From Ficedula albicollis (lineage: Eukaryota > Chordata > Aves > Passeriformes > Muscicapidae), in the NCBI RefSeq assembly GCF_000247815.1, contig NC_021677.1:4570761-4634760 (forward strand): DNA of 64,000 nucleotides. Direction: 5' to 3'. Each line of letters opens with the position of its first letter. The stretch's first letter is position 1. The translations under genes and the position numbers were made by a program. A model generated the notes under the pieces. The model had not been told where the DNA came from. It worked only from the letters and a program-made list of their open reading frames with translations, and made no database searches. Of this stretch, positions 53,550-64,000 are shown one piece after another.

Positions 53550-56500
53550 TTGAGGGAGGGAAACCTGGAAAAGAGAAAGAAGAGCTGGGGACATCAGGGC
53601 TGCCTTTTTCTGTGAAGGTTTTCTTATTAGGCAGGACTCTGGACGAGAGAGGCACTAGGAGCTGAGGCCAAATGCCTTTCAGGGACTTGCAGAAAGGATT
53701 GTACATTATAGGAGAACATCAAATACAAATCTGGTGTGTTGAGTGCCTGTAGTTAAGATGTAGTGGGATAACATTTTCAACAGATTCTGTTCTTAAACTT
53801 TCAATAAATATAGCTGGTGCCAACTCTACACCTTTATTCCACCTTAAGCCCAGCCAGAAAAAAACCTTTTCAAGTCTTTGTTTATAACCTTATAAACTAT
53901 AGTCTTCCTGAATAGTTTGTTTTGCATTAATTAACTCAATTTTTTAATGATACATCCAAAGCAAAAGGAGTCTGAGTCATTGTCAGTGTCACAGTGCAGT
54001 TTGATCAACGAGATTAATCAGCTGTGGGCAGGACACAGGCAAACAGTTGTTCTGAAAGGTAATTGTGAAACAAAAATTGAGACACTTCCATGTGTACAGG
54101 GGGAGCAGTTGTAAATAGTGCTTTGTTAATATTCCCAGTAGAATCTGAGGCAGCTCAGAACTGGGTGAGGAAAAGGAAAAATGCAGTTGCTCTTTGTCAT
54201 GGTGGCAACTGTTGGAATGCTGCAGGGTTTTTTGAGAGTTAAGGTTTTGAATTTCATGTAATCAGTCACCTTCTGAAGGTGTTTGGAATACATGTTGTTC
54301 TGTGATTAAACCAATCCTTAACTCTGGGGAGACAGGGTAACATTGCTACTAAAATACACTGCCTACAGAAAATCAAGGTCTTTTTGTAACCTGGTATGGA
54401 AATAGGTGACATTATTTTGCTGTTGCAATACACTGCTTTTTCTTGCTTTATGCTGATAAATGGTGACTATGAATTTGAAGTGACCTGTTTTTGTACCTTT
54501 TGAATACTGATCTTGGTGAGATATATACTGCTTACTACATCAGTTCACTGCGTTGCATAAAATAAAACAAATACAGTTGTAGCAGAATCAGTAATCAGGA
54601 GCAAGCAATTTTCTGTCTGGTTTTGGTTTGTTTTTTTAGATTTTTTTTTTTTTTTTTAAGGTAGTGGGGTTAGCTCCTCTTGTTGCACCACATTGTAGAG
54701 TGTTCTCCTCTGCCTTTCAGTGGGGCAAATTGAGCCAGCTTCAGAGGAGATCTTTCACATTAAAGTTTTTATAATTCACTTTTTGTGTTCCAGATTTTTT
54801 CTAATCCCAAGTTGATCTCACTATTAATGTAATTTTTAAGAATTGTTTATTTTTGGTTGGTTGGTGGGTTTTTTTTTTGGTTTTTTTTTGGGGGGGTAGG
54901 AAAATTATTCCCATTTCCTGTGCTGGTAAAAGTAAGTATATGTGAGATAGCAGATTCTCTTGTGTAGCAAGCAGGAATCAGCTGTGGATAAGATGCAGAG
55001 CAATAAGGCTGTACTGCTCAAAATAATGCAAGGTTTCGTTCTTTTTCCTAGTTTTTTTGTAGTGATTCTTTACCTTCAGAATAATTATTGTCTGTGGAAG
55101 AACGTGTGGGTTTGTTGTGTGGTTTTTTTTTTTTATGTCAATATATTTTCACTCAGATTGGCTTTTTCCCTTCAAAAGGTTATTATCGTGAAGTATACAT
55201 TCTTGATTTAATTCCATGTACAATATATGGTCCTCTGTGGAAAAGAGAAGAGGATGTATATAGAAAAATCCAGCTCCTGAGATACAAGTGCTTACCTTGA
55301 TATCGCTAGAGACTTGAGGGAGATAAACACTGGTGACTTCATATGGCTCTCAATCAGGCACATGGCAAACTTTCTGTTCTTTCAGTGGAATTTGGTTTGC
55401 ACTCCTGGTTTAAAAAAAAAACAAACCACACACTACCCCCAAACAAACAAAAACCCTAAAGTATAAAACACCAAATCAGTGTGAATCTATTTCCTCTTCT
55501 GGCACTTCATTTTGGGAATGTGAAAAGAGTTTTTTCATATATTAACTGGAGGACTAAATATGTACTAAGCCAAAGCATGGGCAGCAGTTGCTGCCTTCAT
55601 TTTCTTAAATAGATATATTTTGCATTCTGTTCCATGCATGTACCATATTTCTTTCTGAATTTACCATTGGCATGAGTATGAAAGTGAAGATATAAATTAC
55701 AGGTATTCAGTGTAGTCTTTGAACTAATGGTATTTTAATTTTTTAGATGATGATTTTTTTGTTCACTAGGTGGAAATGCGTTCATAGTTTTTATTTTAAA
55801 AGTAAATATTGAATAATTGTAGACAAAATGTAGTTAAGTAAGCTACTGCCTCTTTCTTCATCCCAGTTGTGCTGTTATCTGTTTTTGCTGTTGAAAGCAA
55901 ACTTAGTCTTATCTTCAGCCGCTTCTAGAAGTGTAAGCAGAAATGACACAGTTAGAAAACTCATGCCATACATTTTATGGTTCTCTTTTGGTCTGTGCTC
56001 CTAGTAAGAGCTGGACTCAAGCATGTTTGAATCAGGAGAAAAAAAAAAAAAAGGATGAAATAGTCTTTTGGACAAAACTGACCTAGCAGTTACTGTTTAC
56101 TGATTAGTGTCTTCTAAAGTGAAAACTTCATTAGCAGTAATGATTGCTGCCAAAAAACTGCTTGGTTTCAAAATAGCCATTACCACTTAGCTTGAATCTC
56201 TTTGCTGATATCTCCAGCTATTTAAGACCAAAATAGTACTTAATGGGTTTAAGTAATCAATAGCCCCTTCTGAAGATCTTGGCACATAAAATATTAATAG
56301 TTTATATTTGTCTTTTTAAGAATCTACTAAGCACTCTTAACACATTACAAAATGCTAAGATTGCAAAGTGCCTCTATTAAATGATGTTAAAATGCCTCTA
56401 AGAAGCCTGAGATGCTTGTTTTATGTATCAATGTAAATAAATGCTACTTTTATTCTCTTGAACTACACAGTTACTTTGAAGCTCAGTGTTGAGTTTGATT

Positions 56501-57266
56501 TGCTGACAGATTTGTTTTACTGTAGAGTGTCAAGGTAGCCTTAAAAAATGTCATTATTTTCTGCAATCCTTATACTTGAAACTACAGAATATTTCTCAGG
56601 TAAGAGAAATACACACTTTAATACACTTTCCTGTAAGTAAATAGAAAATATCTGTTCAGCCCAATTGTGTTTGATCTGGGGACATAATTACGGTGTATTG
56701 TTAATGCCCATAGCTGGTTCAGGCACTGCAAACAGAGTAGGAAGAGAAGTGCTGGATGGGGTGCAGGTTGATGTCAGGGTGCACTTCTAAAATCCCAGAG
56801 CAACTCAGAATTAATAACCTACTGTAGCGTCAAGCATTTCAAGAGGAATGGTAATTTCTAGTGGAATTTGGAAGATGAGAATGAGTCTCAGCCTAATTGT
56901 TTTACAGAGTTAACGTGGCTGCTTGTCTTAGATATTACTACAACCAACATTCAAATTCCCCTTTAACCTCCTATGTCGAGTAAGTGAGATTTGTTTACAC
57001 TTTACTAAAATTAAATACACTATTTTCTTTACTGGAGACTGAACATCTTAAGGCTCTTTTTCATTAAAAACATCAATGCATAAACATACAAGGGGAAATT
57101 GCTATTGATCAAAATTACCAAGATGTTTCTATCTGGTCAGTTTTCTGCATTACTTAAAGTGGCTATTTTAGTCATATCGGCAATTTTTATTTAATGACCC
57201 CTCAATCTTCATGATGTGTACAGAAAATGGAAGGGATTATGGTATTTTTCTTTCATTGATATTCAG
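53550..57266 (+). other. Presumed intron, homopolymer-rich
   Basis: T-rich with several poly-T/poly-G runs, notably about 54,636-54,658 and 54,860-54,897, and an A/C-rich tract at about 55,412-55,455. No exon is supported. Confidence 0.4.
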
Positions 57267-57378
57267 ATGCTTTCAAGATGAAACTGGGGATGAAAAAAAA
57301 CAAAAAAGAAAATTCACAACTCCTGCCAGACTTGGCTTGACTGTGGGAGTACTTGAAGACCTTTACTTGGAACATATG
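57267..57378 (+). CDS. Candidate 112-base coding exon (third coding exon)
   Basis: A strong acceptor (ATTTTTCTTTCATTGATATTCAG) precedes 112 bases ending at ATATG|GTATGA, a moderate donor. Entered in phase 2 from 36,192 it completes AG|A (Arg) and stays open for 37 more codons, leaving in phase 0. The peptide begins CFQDETGDEKKQKRKF and continues through TPARLGLTVGVLEDLYLEHM. The acidic then basic start (KKQKRK) matches the charged N-terminus of the earlier exons. Without the donor the frame would stop two codons later. I do not recognise the family. Later exons would lie beyond the window. Confidence 0.45.
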
Positions 57379-58544
57379 GTATGAAATTGCTGCTGCTTTG
57401 GGTGTCTTGAGTTTAAGCATAGAAACAGTTGGATACTGTCAGTCAGTAGCTGCCAAAAATTGAAATTTAATGAGGTGAGCTTTAACCTGCATACCTAGTG
57501 GTACCTGTCTCTCAAATGTCACCAGCATACAAGATGAAAGACTTTTTTTCCTAGTAGCAGATTTGTACTGAAACCTGAGAGACCTTTTAAACTTTGCCTT
57601 TTCTTTCCTCTTAAGCAACCGTGTGTTATTTTTTTTTATAGAAATGCAGTTGTGGCAGGAAAGGGAGGCTGAGAGACTGTCCTGTCCATCTTCCAGGGGC
57701 ATGTTTTTAAAACATCACTGTTTTATCCATTATCAAGCGCATGTTTTTGAAACATCATTGGAATTGCTTCTGAAGAGCTGTTTCTAGGAAACTCTAAGGC
57801 CACTAGTCAATTTTTGTTTAATCTTTCCTCTCTCTTATTAATAAGGCAGAAAAGGTGGTGAGTCTGGCAGCTGAGTATCTCTCTGCTCCAATGCTTCCCT
57901 TGCTGCTTTGGACTGTAAACACCTGAGTTCTTATTATCTTCCTCCTGCTGGCAGTGCCATTAGGGAGGTTTTAAATAGTTCCAGCACGATGCAGGCTGCT
58001 GTCGAGATTCAAAATCCTGTTATGACTGTAAACTGTGAACCGTGAAATATTGAAGGACAGAGGTTGAGTGAGTATTCTGCTTATCTGCCTAAGATTTGGC
58101 TTCCTTTTGCTTTGAAAGAAAAAGGTTGTCTCTCCTACTTTAGAAAGAAAAAGAAAAGTAGAAGAAAAACCTGCATGTGTGAAACAACAGTGGATTAAGC
58201 AAAGCCCCTAACAAATGTCCTTTTTCTGTATTATCTCATTCCTGACTAACAAGCAGAGGAAGCATCATGTTTGGAGCGCAGTAGTAAGCACTGCAGTCTG
58301 TTCTGCTGGTGTCCAAGATCAGTGCTTGTACAGTTGCAAGATATAAACCCCCCATCTTCCCATTTTATGTTATCAAAGCAAGACCCTTCCTTCCTAGCTG
58401 TTGCTGAAGTTTGCCTATCTGAACTTGTAAGGGAATACTAAATAACACTTGGTGGAGGCTTAGCTCTTACTTCTGCTGAGAAAATCCTCCATTCTTTTAG
58501 GGAGGGTCTATACAAAAGGCTTATGTTTGTCTTATTGACTATTT
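57379..58544 (+). other. Presumed intron, nothing identified
   Basis: T-rich sequence without recognised features. Confidence 0.4.
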
Positions 58545-58784
58545 TTATTTATAAGCGGTTTGGTTTATCTGGGTAACTGTACATCCCCAATTCTGTAATT
58601 TTTGGTTAACTGCTTGAGCTTTTCTTGGTAATGCTGTATGTTTTGCTTCTGCTGCTTTCCTTGTATTTTCTAATGCAGAGACATAAGCTTGAGCCTCTGC
58701 TGTCAGGTCTTTCTGCCAGCCTGTCTGGCTGATGGTCTCCTTCAGACCAGTCTGGTGTTTGTAAATAGGCTTGATGCAAGTCAT
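58545..58784 (-). pseudogene. Unidentified 79-codon minus-strand frame, possible gene relic
   Basis: On the minus strand, antisense to the inferred gene, an ATG-started frame has a helix-like composition unlike neighbouring chance frames. It is rich in Ala, Gln, Lys and Glu, with segments such as LTAEAQAYVSALENTRKAAE. It ends at a stop, with an AATAAA-like sequence immediately after. No upstream exon, promoter or poly-A tail was seen. It could be a fragment of a retrocopy, a mobile-element protein or a chance frame. I do not recognise the family. Confidence 0.25.
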
Positions 58785-61700
58785 GTCACAGCAGAAATAA
58801 TGAAACTCCCTGTATTAAGTGCTATGCTAGTTCAATGATGCTGATAAGAGCTGTTCATCTCTGCATCAGTATAATTTAGAGAAATTGCTGTATTGTGAAT
58901 GGAATTTTAACAAGAAGTCCCCATGGAAAAAAAGGGTAGTTAAATCGAAATTATGTTTAAATCAGAACAGTACAGAGAAGACATTGGATATAAATCAACT
59001 ATGTTAATGGCAAACAAAGCTAACTCTAAAAAGTGTGGTGTGAGAAGGTTCTTCCTTGGTTTTGTTGTTTGCGCCTATGCTTTGTAATATGTTGATGTTT
59101 TAATTTTCTTCCATCATGTGTATTTGATGTTAAGATAAATAATATAGTTTTTTCAGTGTCAAAAGTTAGCTTGACCACAAAACTTAAAACTTAAGAACTG
59201 CTGTAGCACAAGTAGGGAAGAAAAAAAGATGTGCATACAAAGTGTTAGTAGGCAATAATGAACTGCAGGATCTTTAACTGTGTAATATTTATGTCTTGGA
59301 TTTTTTTAAAAAAGTATTTCACATGTTCTTATCTAAATAGAGAGATGCCATTAATTGCTTGGTTGTGAAATAAACCTGTAATGCATCTTGGACAATTCAC
59401 ATGTCCCCACCTCCCACTCCAGAAAAAAAAATAGGTAAATCAGATTTGTTTTCGTTGCTCTGAAGCAAAGTGAGACAGAGACATTAAGACAGAGATGTGG
59501 AAACTGTCTGCAGCAAGAACAAGTATCCCTCGTGTCTGCTGTGACAGAGAGCTTGCAGCTGGTTCTTGTATACACAAGCTGTTCTCACATCACTTGTGGA
59601 GAAGGCTGTGACTGGGGACCCTTTTGGTACAATGTACCACCCAGACAGCTCTGCTTGTCCCTCCAAAGTCCTGCTCAAAGCTTCTATCAGTGAGCTCGCT
59701 GTCACTGCACATCAAATCCCTGCCTCTCCTAGACCCCTGGAAAGCTTCCTCTCCACTGGCTCGATTAAATGACTTGAGCTAGAAAATGCGCATAACCCCC
59801 AAAAATTGAGACTGTTTTTTGGCCTTCATTTGAACAGTGTTGGAGCCAAGCAGTTTGGGCTCCAGCTCATTCCTGTTCAAGTCTGGCTTTGGAAGAGTCT
59901 AGAAAGGCTAGACTGGTGTTACTGTTGTGCTAGCGAAAGGGACTTTTTTGGGATAGCCGACAGGTCCCCAGGATGCCAAAGGGGACTCTTGGCTTGCCTC
60001 ATGAACCATTATTAAGCTGACTTGAAAAAAAAGTCACTAAGACTCAATGTTATCTTCAAGTAATATGGGATCATCAGCTTTATCAGTGGTCAAGGGTAGA
60101 CATGGCAGACTGTACTCAGAGGAAGCAGGGTGCTTTGTTCTTTTCCCTGCACAGTTTTTACTCTATGGCATGAGTTATTAAGTTACAGCATTTTATTGAT
60201 TGGGAGGAGAGAGAGAAAGGATGATCATGATGATAATGTAATAGAACATTATAATGATAAGTGGTAAAATAATAATCTACATGTAATCAATACCTAACTC
60301 TCTCATGATTGATCAGATATGCAGATGCTTTGAATTTTACACCTACATTATCTATTGTAGAAGTGCAATGTGAATGGCTCCAAAATGCGAGTGAACTGTA
60401 ATTGCAGCTGAGGAGCTCAGAATTTGGAGATGGAATGTACTATGTTGAGTCTTTTTCGGTGAGGTGGGAGTTGGATGATTCTTTATTTACCAGCCAGGTG
60501 ACATTGTACTTTGTAAACCTTGGTATGCCCAGGACTTAGCTCTATTCACCGCTTTTTGTCCTTGCTTCAGTTTCACTGAATTCTGTGGTCCCATTTCAGT
60601 TTCACTCGTTTCTCTGGTCCCTTCTTCCCCTGTCTTCATCCAATCTCAGTCCTGTCCTGTGGGGAAAACATGATGGGCTGGTGCTGATCTCCAGCTGGTG
60701 GGAGAGGCCATTGTTGAACCACAGCTTCCAAAGCTGTGTATTACAGCTCTCCTGCTGGAACTTCTGTGTGCTGGAGGCCTTCCCATGAGATTACATTGGA
60801 AAGTCTGTGGGAAGTTTTGATTCTCTTAGAGAAGAAATTAAGGAGTAAATAAATTATCCATCAGTAAATTTAATTGGAAGCCTATAAAGAAGAGACAACC
60901 TGATACCAGACTGAGCAGCAGAATGATCTCAACTGACCAGCAGGAGGCTCTGATGGATTTCACTGCAGCATTTATATCAAAAGCGATTCAAAAATCCAAA
61001 TTTGCCGCTTTCTGGTCTGAGTTTAAATGGACTCTTATTTGCCAACAACAAGAGCAGGGCCTGAGGTTGAGAAGGTGATGGCAACTAGCAACTTTCAGAA
61101 GGATTTTGGCAACTTGCAGTATCTGTCTCTGTTTCTCTTTAAGTGCTCTTCCTGCATCTCTGGGGTAAAAGAGAGATGTAGCTGCAGAGAATATTTATAA
61201 TTTTCAGCTTGTCAGAGTCTTTGTACTACCCTGTTCAGAGGAGCAATGCCTGAAGTTCTTGTCCTGCTGTGATATAGACAATTTCTACAAAGTTGTGTTA
61301 GCTTTTCCTGATCTTTTTTTGCTAGGGGGATATGAATTTGAAAAAAACTTGGACCTTAACTCTCTAGGGGCTGCCACATGAGCTTGGTGTCCTGGGGAAT
61401 CTGATGCAAGAAGTATGAGGAGTGGGAAACTAAGTATAGGAATGTGGGAATATTTCTGCTTATGTCTTGTAGACCCTTACTGCAGTTACTCCTTTTTAAT
61501 CTTTTGGAATTAACCATTGCTTACAAACAGTGTGGGTTTTTTGTGTTCTGGAGAGTAAGAGCTGATGTTGGCAGAAATTGTTGTGAACTTGTTGGATGTC
61601 AGAGTTGGATTTTAAGCTCCTTTTTGACTGCAGAGATCTGCTCTTGGTGTGCACACTTTCTGAGCCTGCATATCCCTAAAATGTTCTAACCAAGCTTTTC

Positions 61701-64000
61701 CAGAGCAATCCATCAGGATTTTCACTTTATCTCCATAGTGTGTGCTGAAGGAGCATGCGGGAGTGGAATTTAGGGAGAAATAAAATTTATTGAAAGCACT
61801 AAGTGTGCTTCAGTTTAAATGTCTTTTAATCATGGTTGCTCTTGCCTTTTTCTCCTTTTAATTTCTGAAAATTTGAAGGAGTGAAATTCAGTTAGTCAGG
61901 AGTATAACTCTTTAAATTGTCCAAGGCTTTTAGACCTGGGTTTATTGAAAATGAGTTATTTGAGCTTTGTTCAAATATTTTTTTCTTCTGATGCCAACAC
62001 AGTCAGCAGGATAATCTTATTTTACTGTGTTCAACTCTAAAGGAAATACTAAATTCCTCTTACAGTTACAAGTGCTTTGAGACAGGGATTTTAGGAGAAA
62101 AGACAAATACTTCCTTAGACAAATGTGAGATTTTGGGGGGATCTATGTGGACTAAACTTCATAAAGTCATTTTTAGGTGGTTACAATACAGGTACAACTG
62201 AATTTTATCCAGATGTTAATTTGAACCTTTTTTGGGAGCATTTATAATTTTTTGGGGCAAAATTCCTATCTTACGAAGCCAGATGGGGCTGGCATGGCAG
62301 TAGTGAGAGATCATGCTGGATGAGAGCAGTGTAGGAGAGGGTGCAGGCAGCTAACATAACTTACGGCAATTGAGGTTCTCTGGGGATCAATCCTCAGCTG
62401 GTGTGAATTATCACAGCTTCATTAATGTGAGTGAGTGATGTCAGATGATGTTCCAGCCTTGTGGCTGTAAAACCTTGGGTGGACAGCATGTCTCAGTGTT
62501 TGCCTATGTGTTCATGTGTGCACACAATTGTTTAATGTATTAAAATGTATTTAATGCATTAAACACAGGAATTTGAGACTTGACATGGCTGTTACCGCAG
62601 AAGGGCATTCCAAGGATTTCTGTGAGCAGGGCATTAAGGCAGAGCAGAAAACATGCTACATCCTGTTGGAATCCCTTTCAAGCTGAGGTATTTGGTGCTT
62701 CTACATGTCTGTTTGAAGTTCCAGCCTGGTTTCCCTTCCCTGTCTTTCCCTTTCGAAGGAGAGCCTGTTGCTACAGTGCTCCTTGAAGCCCATATTTTGG
62801 GCTGAATGCTACAGGAACTGAAGGCTGAATATGCCAGCCTGACAGCACCTTTCTACTTGTGGTTGTAATAAACTGCTGCTGGCTTTTGGCTCCCAGGCTC
62901 TGGATGTGGGGTGACTTCAGCAGTCCCAATTCGCACATCCCTTCTGTGGTCTGTGTGCTGCTGGATTCTGCTGAAGGAGAAGTAGACTGAGATCTAATCT
63001 GTCTGGAGCCAAAATGCTTTGATGAACCATTTCCCTAGAGATGACAAGCTAATGGTTTGTCCATAAAGCCATGCAGCTTTCCCCATTTCTTTGGGAAATG
63101 AATAGAGCTGGAACAGAATCATATGCTGCATTATGATAGCCTAATGCTCTTACAGAGCTGGGTGTTATTACCCAAGCTGCTTTAGTGGACAAATTAGACA
63201 TGCGGAATTTCCAGATTTTACTTTATTCAGATTTTAATTAACTCAGTGTAATAAGCTGTAAGCACATTAATATCAACAAAATACTTTGTTCTGTATCTGC
63301 TAATATTTACATGAAAAAGCCAAGAATATTGTTTTCATACAAAGACCAGTGAGGTTAGAAATAATGAGGATCTTTTTTAGGAATTTGGAATGTGCTTTTG
63401 AAATAATCTTGCATTTTCAGTGGTAGATTTCAAATAATAGCTGTGAAGTGGGAAGTGATTTTATGGGATTTTTACTATCATACATACATACATACTTCTT
63501 TTTTTTTTTAAGCTTATACTTGAGAAAATTGATGGAGTCATTTGTGTTCACTAGCTTGGACAGATGGTGTGATCCATAACAAAATACTCAACGGCATACT
63601 AAAAAGGATCATTTCATCACCTATCCCCTGCAAATGGCTTTCATCCAGACAGCAGGGAAAGGCTTCTAAAATCTAACATCTTCACACAGGCCTTTCCAAG
63701 GTGAAAGCATTACCTGAGCACTGGCAGATGCACATCTGCAGTGGCTCTTCTGGAGGGAGCTCAGGCTGCAGCTGCCCACCCTGGTGGGCATCTCCACTGG
63801 GCAAGGCTGGAAAATGCCAGCTGAAAAAAGAGCTAGCTCCTGCATTTGCTCAAGAATCTTTTCTTGGGAACTGGAAGTTCTTCACCTGCCACTGGGATTC
63901 CTTCTGGGTGCAGTTAACCCAGTGGCAGGAGGTGCTTGGGGCATTGCTGTGTGAGGAAATCAGTAACCCAGGGGGTTCAGGACTTTCCAAATTGCTTCAA
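58785..64000 (+). other. Presumed intron to window edge
   Basis: No convincing exon. Frames on both strands at about 59,480-59,770 overlap each other and are not supported by splice sites. A (CATA)n tract lies at 63,479-63,495. The last 400 bases are slightly more GC-rich but hold no recognisable feature. Confidence 0.4.

Overview
The window looks like nuclear DNA from a bird. It is AT-rich and gene-poor, with tetranucleotide microsatellites, an old CR1-like LINE end and two copies of an LTR family I recognise as avian. I see no bacterial operons, no tRNA or rRNA genes and no CRISPR array. Almost all long open frames are translations of homopolymers, tandem repeats or chance frames. Family names rest on recall of repeat sequence, not on a search.

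Layout. Positions 1-22,800 are mostly non-coding. They hold two compact regions that look like regulatory elements (about 3,330-3,480 and 21,430-21,485), a composite repeat at 8,570-10,881 with an internal 986-bp tandem duplication and a promoter-like edge, an A/C-rich tract near 14.4 kb, a GATA/GACA microsatellite at 16.1 kb, a CR1-like remnant at 16.9 kb and a minus-strand LTR at 18.5-19.07 kb. A CpG island spans about 23.9-26.7 kb. Its middle is replaced by a 2,222-base run of pure C, and a 700-base run of C lies just upstream. From about 26.5 kb to the right edge the + strand becomes visibly rich in G and T, as expected for the sense strand of a long transcribed gene.

The best gene model is a rightward gene starting in that CpG island. 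A non-coding first exon would be followed by very short coding exons at 29,631-29,705, 36,158-36,192 and 57,267-57,378 separated by long introns. The three pieces have canonical AG/GT borders and join in one frame (phases 0, 2, 0). I could not name the protein; its visible start is Lys/Arg/Ser-rich. The presumed introns hold a second, 3'-truncated copy of the same LTR family (50.2-50.5 kb), a probable antisense repeat (36.6-37.0 kb), a third poly-C run (52,855-53,498) and an unexplained minus-strand 79-codon frame at 58.5 kb.

The three giant poly-C tracts are most likely assembly or consensus failures. The third is bounded by two near-identical 52-base copies of the same flank, as expected at a bad join. 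I did not find a convincing undescribed biological system. The most useful results are the unnamed multi-exon gene, the nested tandem duplication with its promoter-like edge, and the artefact signatures that would otherwise be annotated as polyproline or polyglycine proteins.
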